A stretch of 37,715 nucleotides of DNA. Origin: JAJTHY01 sp964458795 (lineage in GTDB: Bacteria; Pseudomonadota; Alphaproteobacteria; Rickettsiales; Midichloriaceae). The notes beneath the pieces are model-generated. The model saw nothing but the letters and a program-made list of their open reading frames with translations. It was not told where the DNA came from and made no database searches. Position numbers and translations under genes: made by a program. This document shows, piece after piece, positions 18,403 to 26,208 of this stretch (its first letter is position 1; each line of letters begins with the position of its first letter). Location of the stretch: assembly GCA_964458795.1 (NCBI GenBank), contig CAYWJW010000010.1, positions 1 to 37,715 of the forward strand, in the 5' to 3' direction.

Positions 18403-19902
18403 TTACCCCATAATCCTAGGGAATATGGCCTCGGGTTTATTTATAGCTGCTCCACTCTTAATTGCATGCTCAGCATTCGCATATGCAAAGCTACGGCGCT
18501 CATTGCTTATAGCTAGGGTGTCTAGTATTTTAGCAGCTGAATCTGGTATGAGCGGTTGTAGCAAAATACCAATTACCCTAATGGCTTCAAGCAGAGCATA
18601 AAGCACGGCTTCCATTCTGGGTTGATCAGTTTTTTTGAGCTCCCATGGAGCATTGCGGTCTATATACTCATTTGCAAGATTGGCTATTCGCACAACCTCT
18701 CCAAATACTAAATGCAAAGCTTGTGTTTCCATATGTAAGCGCATTGCAGGTAATGCATAATAGCATGCTTCAAGCATTGCCTTATCCTCAGTATTTAAAG
18801 CCTTACTTGCAGGTACCATAGCCCCTGCATTTTTATCAACAAAAGATAGCACCCGTTGGCACAAGTTCCCGATATTGTTGCATAGTTCTGAGTTAATGCG
18901 TGTTATAAACAGTTCGCGGGAATAGCTATGGTCATTCCCAAATGGCATTTCTCGCACTAGGTAATAGCGCAAATAATCGAGTCCAAATTCCTCCTTAAGA
19001 GCAAAAGGATCTATCACATTACCAATTGATTTTGACATCTTCTCACCCTCAACCAACCACCATCCATGCGCAAATACCCGTTTAGGTAACGGAAGGTCCA
19101 CCGCCATCAGGAATGCCGGCCAATAGATAGCGTGAAAACGCAAAATATCCTTGCCCACTATTTGCAAATCAGGCGGCCAAAAATCTTTTAGCTCTTCGGT
19201 TTGTATTGCTGAATAATAGTAGAACAGAGCATCGAGCCAGACATACATAACATGCTTTTCATCACCTGGCACTTTAATTCCCCAATCAAATGATGTGCGA
19301 GAAACAGATAGATCCCTTAGTCCTGACTTAACAAAGGATATTACTTCATTAGCACGATAGTGAGGCAGAATAAAGTCAGGGTTTTGCGCGTAATATTCAA
19401 GCAATTTATCCTGCCACTTGGAAAGTCTGAAGAAATAACTTGGTTCTTCGACCCATTCCACGGGGGCTCCTGTGGGTGCTTTGCCATCTTTTATTTCACT
19501 TTCATCGAAAAAAGCTTCATCTCGTACGGAGTACCAGCCTGAATATTTATCCAAATATATATCACCACTTGCAATCATCTTTTGCCAAATCTTCTCTACA
19601 ACTTGTTTATGACGCTTTTCAGATGTGCGTAAGAAATCATCATGTGAAAATCCCATAGAATCGGCCACATCCCTAAAGCGTTGGGAGACCATGTTGCAGT
19701 ATTCAGCAGGGGCATATCCTTTTTGTATGGCGGTTTTTTCCACCTTTTGCCCGTGCTCATCCGTACCTGTCACAAAATGTACGCGCACTCCATCAAGTCT
19801 CATGAACCTAGCGATCACATCTGCGGTTAGAGTCGTGTAAACATGACCTATGTGAGGAGAGTCATTTACGTAATATATCGGAGTGCTTATGTAGTATTTC
19901 AT
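18403..19902 (-). CDS. metG: Methionyl-tRNA synthetase
   Basis: Charges tRNA-Met. The class I motifs are intact: PHIGHVYTTL (HIGH) near the N-terminus and KMSKSIGNV (KMSKS) in the middle. The connective peptide (around SGWYSVRDEAFFDESE) has no cysteine pairs, so this is the zinc-free form. At 499 residues it lacks the C-terminal tRNA-binding extension, as is normal for compact alphaproteobacterial MetG. An in-frame TTG at 19917 exists; I start at the ATG at 19902 (MKYYISTPIYYVND), where family members begin. It converges with acrB with a 42-nt gap. Confidence 0.94.
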   Translation of the reverse strand: MKYYISTPIYYVNDSPHIGHVYTTLTADVIARFMRLDGVRVHFVTGTDEHGQKVEKTAIQKGYAPAEYCNMVSQRFRDVADSMGFSHDDFLRTSEKRHKQVVEKIWQKMIASGDIYLDKYSGWYSVRDEAFFDESEIKDGKAPTGAPVEWVEEPSYFFRLSKWQDKLLEYYAQNPDFILPHYRANEVISFVKSGLRDLSVSRTSFDWGIKVPGDEKHVMYVWLDALFYYYSAIQTEELKDFWPPDLQIVGKDILRFHAIYWPAFLMAVDLPLPKRVFAHGWWLVEGEKMSKSIGNVIDPFALKEEFGLDYLRYYLVREMPFGNDHSYSRELFITRINSELCNNIGNLCQRVLSFVDKNAGAMVPASKALNTEDKAMLEACYYALPAMRLHMETQALHLVFGEVVRIANLANEYIDRNAPWELKKTDQPRMEAVLYALLEAIRVIGILLQPLIPDSAAKILDTLAISNERRSFAYANAEHAIKSGAAINKPEAIFPRIMG

Positions 19903-19987
19903 TTGGAATGCCAACAATAGTATTAGGCCCCATATGATATTTTGAGTTTAGGTAATAGTCAATAAGTCATGGTAACCAGCTACTCTA

Positions 19988-20311
19988 TTAATGCATGCTT
20001 CCCAAATCTTTATCAATGGTTTCTAGCCTAATGCGTAAATTCAATCCGCTTAATATTGAGCTTATAGTATTTATTTTAGGATTACCTTTTCTAGACAAAG
20101 CCTTGTAAAGACTTGTCCTACTAAGCTTAGATCTTTTAGCTAATCTAGACATTCCACCCTTAGCTTCTGCAACGTCTCTTAAGGCCATTAGAAAGGCCTC
20201 AGAATCACCATCAACTTCAAATTCTTGTAATGCTATCTCAAGATATTTGATTGCCTCGTTATCGCTTTTTAATTTGTCAATATGGTATTTTCTAAAATCA
20301 CCTTTCGTCAT
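19988..20311 (-). CDS. Antitoxin with HTH domain (HigA-like, prophage-type)
   Basis: A 107-residue DNA-binding antitoxin. The C-terminal half is a helix-turn-helix (GGMSRLAKRSKLSRTSLYKA, followed by LSRKGNPKINTISSIL). The N-terminal half (DNEAIKYLEIALQEFE) is typical of the addiction-module antidote family that pairs with phage Gp49-like toxins. A strong GAGGAG lies 7 nt upstream of the ATG. The start overlaps the toxin's 3' end by 14 nt. Toxin-first order is the usual arrangement for this class, and the antitoxin normally represses the shared promoter. Confidence 0.85.
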   Translation of the reverse strand: MTKGDFRKYHIDKLKSDNEAIKYLEIALQEFEVDGDSEAFLMALRDVAEAKGGMSRLAKRSKLSRTSLYKALSRKGNPKINTISSILSGLNLRIRLETIDKDLGSMH

Positions 20312-20642
20312 TTATATTCTCCTCTTGTAAGTAATAGTTCCAGTATTCTAAAGCCTTTTTTATATCTCTTTTTTGGCTACTTTTATTCCCTCCATTTATT
20401 AAGATAATAATCTTTTTTTCTTTTTGCCCAAAATAAATTCTATATCCAGAGTGAAAATTAAATTTAAATTCATATATGCCTTTACCCAAAGCCTTTGTAT
20501 TGCCGAAATTACCGATCTCAACCTTCGAAATTCTATATCGAATTCTAAGCTGAATTTCTTTGTCAAGATTTTCTAGCCACTCTAAAAAAGGGATTTTGCC
20601 ATTAGCTAACTTTAGAAAATCTATTTTTATTAAGTTTTGCAC
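20298..20642 (-). CDS. RelE/HigB-superfamily toxin (phage Gp49-like)
   Basis: A 114-residue toxin, probably a ribosome-dependent mRNA nuclease by family. Visible family features are PFLEWLENLDKEIQLRIRYR, then LGKGIYEFKFNFHSGYRIYF, KKIIILINGGNKSSQKRDIK and a final helix beginning KALEYW. It starts with a GTG at 20642, supported by AGGA at 6 nt. It is the first gene of a two-gene operon with its own consensus promoter (20669-20697). It is full length, so the module may be active, and it may stabilise this repeat-rich segment. Confidence 0.85.
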   Translation of the reverse strand: MQNLIKIDFLKLANGKIPFLEWLENLDKEIQLRIRYRISKVEIGNFGNTKALGKGIYEFKFNFHSGYRIYFGQKEKKIIILINGGNKSSQKRDIKKALEYWNYYLQEENINDER

Positions 20643-20668
20643 AATTCATCCTACTCTTTGCATCAATT

Positions 20669-20697
20669 AGTGTAGCTTATAGGATACATTATGTCAA
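20669..20697 (-). promoter_or_regulatory. Sigma70 promoter of the toxin-antitoxin operon
   Basis: On the minus strand, a perfect -35 TTGACA (20692-20697) and TACACT (20669-20674) with 17-nt spacing. The -10 is about 26 nt upstream of the toxin GTG. A TTAA-N7-TTAA match at 20703-20717 lies just upstream. Confidence 0.65.
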
Positions 20698-20725
20698 TAA
20701 AATTAAAAATTAGTTAAATAGTACA

Positions 20726-20946
20726 GTCAATAAACCGTAGTCTTATTGATCTTTGCAGCGCAGTTCATTCCGCCTATGTATAGCTAAGTCAGTATAAAAT
20801 TAGTATGAAAAATGCGGAATAGTGTGTAATACTTTGTCATGCCGTATCAAGTACGGCATGACAAATATGCGCTTATCTTTTTCATGTGCCTTTTATACTG
20901 ACCTAGCTATAACATGAACAATATGAAAGTTATAGTCTGATTTAAG
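20726..20946 (-). pseudogene. Remnant of a paralogue of the 11638 secreted-protein gene
   Basis: On the minus strand, 20726-20778 reads YIGGMNCAAKINKTTVY-stop, matching the last 17 residues of the 11638 protein with one change. At 20912-20946 the sequence matches the 5' end of that gene (shared TTCATATTGTT), with the ATG changed to ATC. Copy 4 of the promoter element lies directly upstream, as copy 3 does for the intact gene. About 470 bp of the middle is missing and a MITE now sits at the junction. This is a duplicated gene that lost its interior and was then hit by a transposable element. Confidence 0.82.
20779..20911. mobile_element. 133-bp MITE with 21-bp inverted ends
   Basis: Terminal inverted repeats of 21 bp (20779-20799 and 20891-20911; outer part TATAGCTA, inner part GTCAGTATAAAA) match with one difference. 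The centre is a perfect 13-bp-arm palindrome (20834-20864) with loop TCAAG. No coding capacity. Outermost TA dinucleotides allow a TA target duplication, as for IS630/Tc1-type elements, but this is inference. It interrupts the pseudogene at 20726-20946. Confidence 0.8.
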
Positions 20947-21022
20947 CACAACTCTCTTATCTTATATATATTAGTATACTTGACAGAAAAGGTGTATGGA
21001 AGTCCCTGATGAAAATATTTTT
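20941..21022 (-). promoter_or_regulatory. Recurrent promoter-like element, copy 4
   Basis: On the minus strand: A/T box at 21012-21022, GGGACTTCC, TTCCAT at 20996-21001, exactly 17 nt, TATACT at 20973-20978, then the conserved leader ending near 20941. It lies just after the waaA stop and points into the pseudogene. Its spacer shares CTGTCAAG with copy 3, consistent with both having duplicated with the gene. Confidence 0.72.
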
Positions 21023-21039
21023 GAAAATAATTCTAAGTC

Positions 21040-22290
21040 TTATTTTACAAGATTATTCAACACTACTAACCTAGCCTTTTCTAAAACTTCAGATGCATCA
21101 GAAATCTGCAAGGCCTTATCCGCTAGAGCTTTGCGATATCCAGCATCACTTGCTAGTTTAAGTAGGTTATCTTTAAGCTTATCTGACGTTGAGATTACAA
21201 CTGCATTATTATCGCTAAAATATCCTATGATATCTCTAAAGTTATGCGTATGCGTTCCTGTAATAATAGCATTATTAAGCTTAGCTGGTTCAACTATGTT
21301 ATGCCCACCATGAGGAACAAAAGAGCCGCCTACTATTGCGATATCTCCTATAGTATACCACAAGGCCATTTCTCCTATTGTATCTGCTATGTATACTGAG
21401 CCCTCACCCTTAAACTTTGCTGCTTTACTGCGCATGCCAGGTTTTAATGCACTTGCCTCACATATTGCTTCAATATCTGCACCTCTTACCGGGTTACGTG
21501 GCGCAATTATGAGGAATGCATCTTTCTGTTGCGCCTTAACGGCTACAAATGCCTTTGTTATAATTTCCTCCTCACCTGGATGAGTGCTGGCAGCAACTAT
21601 AATCAATCTACCTACTAGTAGTTTCTTAAATGCACTAAGTTCTGCTTTTGGTACATTCTCAGTGTTAGCTGCAAGCTTAAGATTACCAATAAACTTCAGT
21701 TTATTCTTTGGCACAAAGGCGGATATCTTTTTTGCATCATCACTTGAGCAAGGAAGAATTAGTGAAAACATCCCATACACATATGAGGCTAAACTTTTAA
21801 TATAACTCCATCTCAATGCGGATCTATCAGAAAGTCGAGCATTGAGATTTAACACCTTAAATCTTTTAGAAGATGCATGCAATAGGTTTGGCCAAAGCTC
21901 TGAGTCAATGAAAATGCCGATATTTGGTTTCCAATAATCTAAAAACTTCTCTACAATTTGTGGGGCATCAAATGGTGCAAACTGGTGTATTGCATTCTTA
22001 AAACCTGCCTTCGCGAAAACTTTAGAGGCGTTTAGCGTGACAGTAGTTACAAGAACTTTATAATCTACTTCAAGCAGCTTTATAAGTTGTATAATAGAGT
22101 TCAACTCACCCACACTTGCCACATGAAACCATATAAGCTCACCTTTTGGTCTATTTAAATGATAAAAACCCAATTTCTCTCGGAATCGCTCTGGGTTTTC
22201 TTTACCACTTTCAAGACGTTTGGCAAGTATGTATGGCATTAAATAACGCGCAAGCCAGGTGGTCACATAATATATGTAATAAAGTAACAT
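21040..22290 (-). CDS. waaA: Kdo transferase (WaaA/KdtA)
   Basis: Transfers Kdo sugars from CMP-Kdo to lipid A at the inner membrane, so the cell probably makes at least a core LPS. The 416-residue protein has an N-terminal hydrophobic anchor, the acceptor-site motif FHVASVGELNS with the catalytic glutamate, and FIDSELWPNLL. The second GT-B domain has VAASTHPGEEEII and IVGGSFVPHGGHNIVEPAKL. Full length for the family. The ATG directly follows the acyltransferase stop (TAAATG), so the two are translationally coupled. It is the last gene of the dnaX operon. Confidence 0.92.
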   Translation of the reverse strand: MLLYYIYYVTTWLARYLMPYILAKRLESGKENPERFREKLGFYHLNRPKGELIWFHVASVGELNSIIQLIKLLEVDYKVLVTTVTLNASKVFAKAGFKNAIHQFAPFDAPQIVEKFLDYWKPNIGIFIDSELWPNLLHASSKRFKVLNLNARLSDRSALRWSYIKSLASYVYGMFSLILPCSSDDAKKISAFVPKNKLKFIGNLKLAANTENVPKAELSAFKKLLVGRLIIVAASTHPGEEEIITKAFVAVKAQQKDAFLIIAPRNPVRGADIEAICEASALKPGMRSKAAKFKGEGSVYIADTIGEMALWYTIGDIAIVGGSFVPHGGHNIVEPAKLNNAIITGTHTHNFRDIIGYFSDNNAVVISTSDKLKDNLLKLASDAGYRKALADKALQISDASEVLEKARLVVLNNLVK

Positions 22291-22950
22291 TTAATAATCG
22301 ACCATTAATTTGCATCTCTTGTCTAACTGCTTGGTTTGGGCAAGCAGTATGCCTTCAAGATCTTCTTCAGAACTGAGGGACTTATAATCCACCGGATCTC
22401 CAAATTCAATTATAATCTTAGATATAAATGGAATAGGCACTAAGAATCTATCCCATGTTTTTAGGACCGCTGCTCTAGTTGCGGAGTAACACATTGGTAC
22501 AACTGGAACTTTGAATTTATGAGCCACTCTTACAAGTCCACCTTTAACTTTAAATTTAGGACCTAAAGGCCCATCTGGAGTGATAACTAGTCTGATCTCT
22601 GTAGGCTTAATCCGCAAAATATCCCTCATAGCCTGAGTGGCATGCTTTCTAGATGAACCGCGGATAGCACTATGTCCGTAGTGCTCAAGAATCATTTGCA
22701 TGTAGTTACCATCCTTGTGCGCTGAAGTTACCGCCTGAAATCCACCATAAGCTCGTATTGCAAGCATCGGCATAAACCTGCTATGCCAACATGCTATTAT
22801 CGCAGGCTTTTTATCACACATCACAGATCGTGCACTACCATGATATATTATTTGGCGACGACAAAATTTGGTTATCAAAAACATGTAGAACACCAATACC
22901 TGAAATATCAGGTAGGTCACTAATTTGCTTTTTAGTATCTTCTTTAACAC
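22291..22950 (-). CDS. DUF374-family acyltransferase (LPLAT superfamily)
   Basis: A 219-residue protein of the DUF374 type, usually next to waaA and thought to be a lysophospholipid- or lipid A-related acyltransferase at the inner membrane. An N-terminal hydrophobic segment is followed by the H-x4-D-like region ACWHSRFMPMLA, the conserved SAHKDG, IRGSSRKHATQAMRDI and ITPDGPLGPKFKVKGG. The start is a GTG 3 nt after the ybaB stop. The acceptor is unknown; the waaA context suggests lipid A or outer-membrane lipid biogenesis. Confidence 0.88.
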   Translation of the reverse strand: MLKKILKSKLVTYLIFQVLVFYMFLITKFCRRQIIYHGSARSVMCDKKPAIIACWHSRFMPMLAIRAYGGFQAVTSAHKDGNYMQMILEHYGHSAIRGSSRKHATQAMRDILRIKPTEIRLVITPDGPLGPKFKVKGGLVRVAHKFKVPVVPMCYSATRAAVLKTWDRFLVPIPFISKIIIEFGDPVDYKSLSSEEDLEGILLAQTKQLDKRCKLMVDY

Positions 22951-22953
22951 CGA

Positions 22954-23280
22954 TCAAAAAGCTGAGTTTAACAAGTCCATGGGCAGACCAGCAGCGTTTG
23001 AAATTTTCTGCATCTCTTCGTTAGTTTTTGCATCTGAATTTTTCTTAGCATTGTTAAACGCAGTTACTATTAGATCTTCTAACATTTCCTTCTCATTTGG
23101 GTCGAGCAGAGATTTATCAATCTCAACTTTCTTTACATCTCCCTTGCAAGTGCAGGAAACTTTGACCATGTTACCGCCTGAGGTACCTTCTACCATCTCA
23201 TTTTCAAGTCTCTTTTGCAACTCCGCAATTTGTTTCTGTAATGCTTGTGCTTGCTTCATAGCTTGTTGAATATTTTGCAT
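22954..23280 (-). CDS. ybaB: YbaB/EbfC nucleoid-associated protein
   Basis: A small DNA-binding protein (108 residues, the usual size). It has the N-terminal coiled helix MQNIQQAMKQAQALQKQIAE, a central beta sheet (GNMVKVSCTCKGDVKKVEID) and the C-terminal helix with MLEDLIVTAFNNAKK. It is placed between dnaX and the acyltransferase; dnaX-ybaB (often with recR) is a very conserved pair. recR is not adjacent here. Gaps are 7 nt to dnaX and 3 nt to the next gene. Confidence 0.93.
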   Translation of the reverse strand: MQNIQQAMKQAQALQKQIAELQKRLENEMVEGTSGGNMVKVSCTCKGDVKKVEIDKSLLDPNEKEMLEDLIVTAFNNAKKNSDAKTNEEMQKISNAAGLPMDLLNSAF

Positions 23281-23287
23281 TGTACTC

Positions 23288-25018
23288 CTATTGAACGTTA
23301 TTTTTCAATTTGATATCAGCTATCTCAAGTCCTGTAAAGGAATTTAGCATTTTCATTACAGCTGGATGCTCTTTGGTTGCTGATACTTGCTGCTCGCGTA
23401 ACGCTTTTTCCTTTTGTGAAAGCGTAAGGTCACCTTCTTCAGATGAAGATAATACAACCCAATTTTCCCCAGTTACGCGTTCTAATATGGCTTTTAAGCT
23501 ATTGTTGAAAGTTTTAGGCGCACCTTCTAACAGCCTTAAAGCCAAGCGATTTGGCTCAAGTTTAACCAACTTAACATCGCTACGTAAGTGATGGCACATC
23601 ACCATCTCATCATGCGTAAATAGTAATTGCTCTATATCTTCAAGTGATGTGAGCTTAATGCTCGCACAAACATTCTGATTAGAAGCCAAACCTGCTTTAT
23701 CATCTGCAGTATACCGGCTTTGGCTATTATCATGCATGTTATCCGCACTAGCTTCATTCTTAAAATCATAAGGTTGCTTAACTTCTGCACTTGTTTTTTT
23801 TTCAGCTTCATCATTTGCGCGAGCTTTAAGCTTGCGGATTAAGTCCTCCGGAGATGGCAAATTCGATAAATGCGCAACTCTTATCAACACCATTTCAAGC
23901 GCTATAAGTGGGTTTGGAGAGCTTTTAAGCTCATCAAATCCTTTACTTAAAGCAAGCCAAATCCGATTGATCCGTGAAATATCCACTATCTCCAAAAACT
24001 CACGCGCACGTTTTTTATCAAATTCTGGCAATACATCTAAGGTTTTTAGGTCGGTCTTAGCTTTAGCTAAGATATGAGTAACCGCCATGAGATCTTGTAA
24101 AATCAACATTGGGTCTGAGCCATAAGCATACATACGCCCGATAGCTTCAAGGCATGGAGCCATTTCGCTCTTTAACAAATGCTCATATAGACCGTACAAG
24201 TCTTCATTGGAAGATAAGCCCAACATCTCACGCACCGAAGCTTCATCAATATTACCACCTGTGTGCGATATTGCTTGGTCTAAAATTGAGAGTCCATCTC
24301 TAACCGAACCATGTGCAGCAGATGCTATCATCCTCAAGCAATCAGCTGGTGCCTGAAAACCTTCTTTGGTAAGCACATTTTTAAAATGTTCAGATAACTC
24401 AGCTACACCTACTCTCTTCAAGTCAAACCTCTGGCAACGAGATAGTATGGTAAGTGGAATCTTTCTAGTTTCCGTAGTTGCAAAAATAAATTTCACATGC
24501 ATCGGTGGTTCTTCTAAGGTCTTAAGCAGCGCATTGAATGCACTATTTGAAAGCATATGTACTTCATCTATTATGTAAACTTTGAAACGCGCAGATATTG
24601 GGCGATAACGAGCATTCTCAATAATCTCACGGATATCATTCACCCCAGTATGGCTAGCAGCATCAATCTCGATTACATCTTGATGACGATCATCTGCTAT
24701 GGCTTTGCAGTGATAACATACACCGCATGGATCAACTGTTACAGAACCTTTTTCATCACTACCTACGCAGTTAAGAGCACGTGCAATAATACGGGCCGAA
24801 GTAGTTTTTCCAACCCCTCTAATCCCGGTAAGCAAAAATGCGTGCGCTATGCGACCTGCGGTAATAGCATTGCTAAATGTCTTTATAAGCACATCCTGAC
24901 CTATCATGTCAGAAAATGTGGTAGGGCGATACTTCCTAGCTAGCACCAAATAATTATTTGCGTTGCCAGCATCTAGTACATCATTTTCAAATAACAAACT
25001 TTCCATAAGTGTTTGCAT
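23288..25018 (-). CDS. dnaX: DNA polymerase III subunit tau/gamma
   Basis: Clamp-loader ATPase that also ties the replicase together. About 576 residues: AAA+ module with Walker A TGIRGVGKTTSARII, a zinc finger of four cysteines ending CGVCYHC, Walker B and sensor region IDEVHMLSNSAFNALLKTLEEPP, then the oligomerisation domain to about 390 and a tau-specific tail. I start at the ATG at 25018; a TTG precedes it. A run of nine A on the coding strand (23794-23802) falls at residues 407-410 between the two parts, and a -1 shift there meets a UAA five codons later, giving a gamma-like product. First gene of a four-gene operon; divergent from dprA. Confidence 0.95.
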   Translation of the reverse strand: MQTLMESLLFENDVLDAGNANNYLVLARKYRPTTFSDMIGQDVLIKTFSNAITAGRIAHAFLLTGIRGVGKTTSARIIARALNCVGSDEKGSVTVDPCGVCYHCKAIADDRHQDVIEIDAASHTGVNDIREIIENARYRPISARFKVYIIDEVHMLSNSAFNALLKTLEEPPMHVKFIFATTETRKIPLTILSRCQRFDLKRVGVAELSEHFKNVLTKEGFQAPADCLRMIASAAHGSVRDGLSILDQAISHTGGNIDEASVREMLGLSSNEDLYGLYEHLLKSEMAPCLEAIGRMYAYGSDPMLILQDLMAVTHILAKAKTDLKTLDVLPEFDKKRAREFLEIVDISRINRIWLALSKGFDELKSSPNPLIALEMVLIRVAHLSNLPSPEDLIRKLKARANDEAEKKTSAEVKQPYDFKNEASADNMHDNSQSRYTADDKAGLASNQNVCASIKLTSLEDIEQLLFTHDEMVMCHHLRSDVKLVKLEPNRLALRLLEGAPKTFNNSLKAILERVTGENWVVLSSSEEGDLTLSQKEKALREQQVSATKEHPAVMKMLNSFTGLEIADIKLKNNVQ

Positions 25019-25082
25019 CAATTTTTCGAGAAGTTATACTATCAATTAAATTTCACTATATCAATTAACATTAAATAAATAA

Positions 25083-26207
25083 ATGATCGCAACTAAAAAA
25101 AAATATGTATCAGAGGCGATCGAGAGGTTGCGCCTAATCAGGAGTGAGAATGTAGGGCCACAAACATTTAAGCGCCTCATAGATCTTTTTGGTTGTGCGG
25201 AAAATGCTATAGATAGACTGCCTGAGCTCTCCATGCATGGCGGTTTAAAACGAGAAATTAATATCTGTAGCATATCTACAGCAATGCGCGAGATGGAAAA
25301 GCTACAAAGCTTTGGAGCAAAACTACTTTTTTGGGATGATCCATCATATTCTAAGTCCTTGAGGATGATTGAAGATTACCCACCAGTCCTAACCGTACAT
25401 GGTAGAACTGAATTACTTAGTGCAGAAAAAATTATTGGCATGGTTGGTGCGCGCAATGCCTCAGCAAATGGATGCCGTCTGGCTAGAGATATCGCTCATA
25501 AATTATCTGAACATGGCATAGTGACAGCTTCAGGCCTTGCGCGCGGCATTGATGCTTGCGTACATGAACGCAGCCTAACTCATGGAACTATAGCTATCAT
25601 CGCAAATGGTGTTGATGTTGTATACCCTGAGCAAAACCGGTCGCTATATGCTAAAATTGCAGAAGTTGGTGTAATTGTCACAGAATACCCTTTCAGCAGC
25701 GAACCCTTAGCACGCAATTTCCCCCAGCGCAACCGCATTATTTCAGGGCTTAGTAAGGCCGTGATAGTCATTGAGGCATCACAGAAATCTGGATCACTAA
25801 TCACCGCTTCCTATGCGCTAAAGCAGAATCGCAAAGTCTTTGCGATACCTGGCTCACCAATCGACAGCAAATACTCTGGTTGCAATTGGCTTATTAAAAC
25901 TGGAAAGGCATCATTGCTTTCATCCGAGCAGGATATATTAGACTTCCTAAATGACCCTAAAGATAGCAACTTATCTGAACAATCCCAATTATTTAATGCA
26001 AATTTTGCTAACAAACCGGCTGATGCAGAACTTAAGAAATTTCGCAATATCTTACACAATGCACTTGGATTTTCACCAACTTCGGTTGAAGATATAATTA
26101 TCAATACTTCTATTCCCTACCATATACTAAATGTCTTACTATTAGAACTTGAAGTAGCAGGGCGCATAGAACGCTCATATGGCAATAAAATTACTAGGAT
26201 AGCTTAA
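25083..26207 (+). CDS. dprA: DNA-processing protein DprA
   Basis: Binds incoming single-stranded DNA and loads RecA during transformation, and also helps recombination. The 374-residue protein has a helical N-terminal domain, the Rossmann-like core (GARNASANGCRLARDIA, SGLARGIDACVHE, NGVDVVYPEQNRSLY, FPQRNRIISGLSKAVIVIEA, then SGSLITASYAL) and a C-terminal winged-helix domain (about 315-374). A run of nine A lies at codons 5-7 (25095-25103), so the reading frame near the start is prone to slippage. There is no clear ribosome binding site. It lies 61 nt from dnaX, divergently, and 1 nt before ubiD. Confidence 0.93.
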   Translation: MIATKKKYVSEAIERLRLIRSENVGPQTFKRLIDLFGCAENAIDRLPELSMHGGLKREINICSISTAMREMEKLQSFGAKLLFWDDPSYSKSLRMIEDYPPVLTVHGRTELLSAEKIIGMVGARNASANGCRLARDIAHKLSEHGIVTASGLARGIDACVHERSLTHGTIAIIANGVDVVYPEQNRSLYAKIAEVGVIVTEYPFSSEPLARNFPQRNRIISGLSKAVIVIEASQKSGSLITASYALKQNRKVFAIPGSPIDSKYSGCNWLIKTGKASLLSSEQDILDFLNDPKDSNLSEQSQLFNANFANKPADAELKKFRNILHNALGFSPTSVEDIIINTSIPYHILNVLLLELEVAGRIERSYGNKITRIA

Positions 26208-26208
26208 T

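Noticed and set aside
20779..20911. Second MITE as the terminator of the toxin-antitoxin operon
   Set aside because: It lies upstream of the toxin promoter, not downstream of the operon, and its ends are transposon-like.
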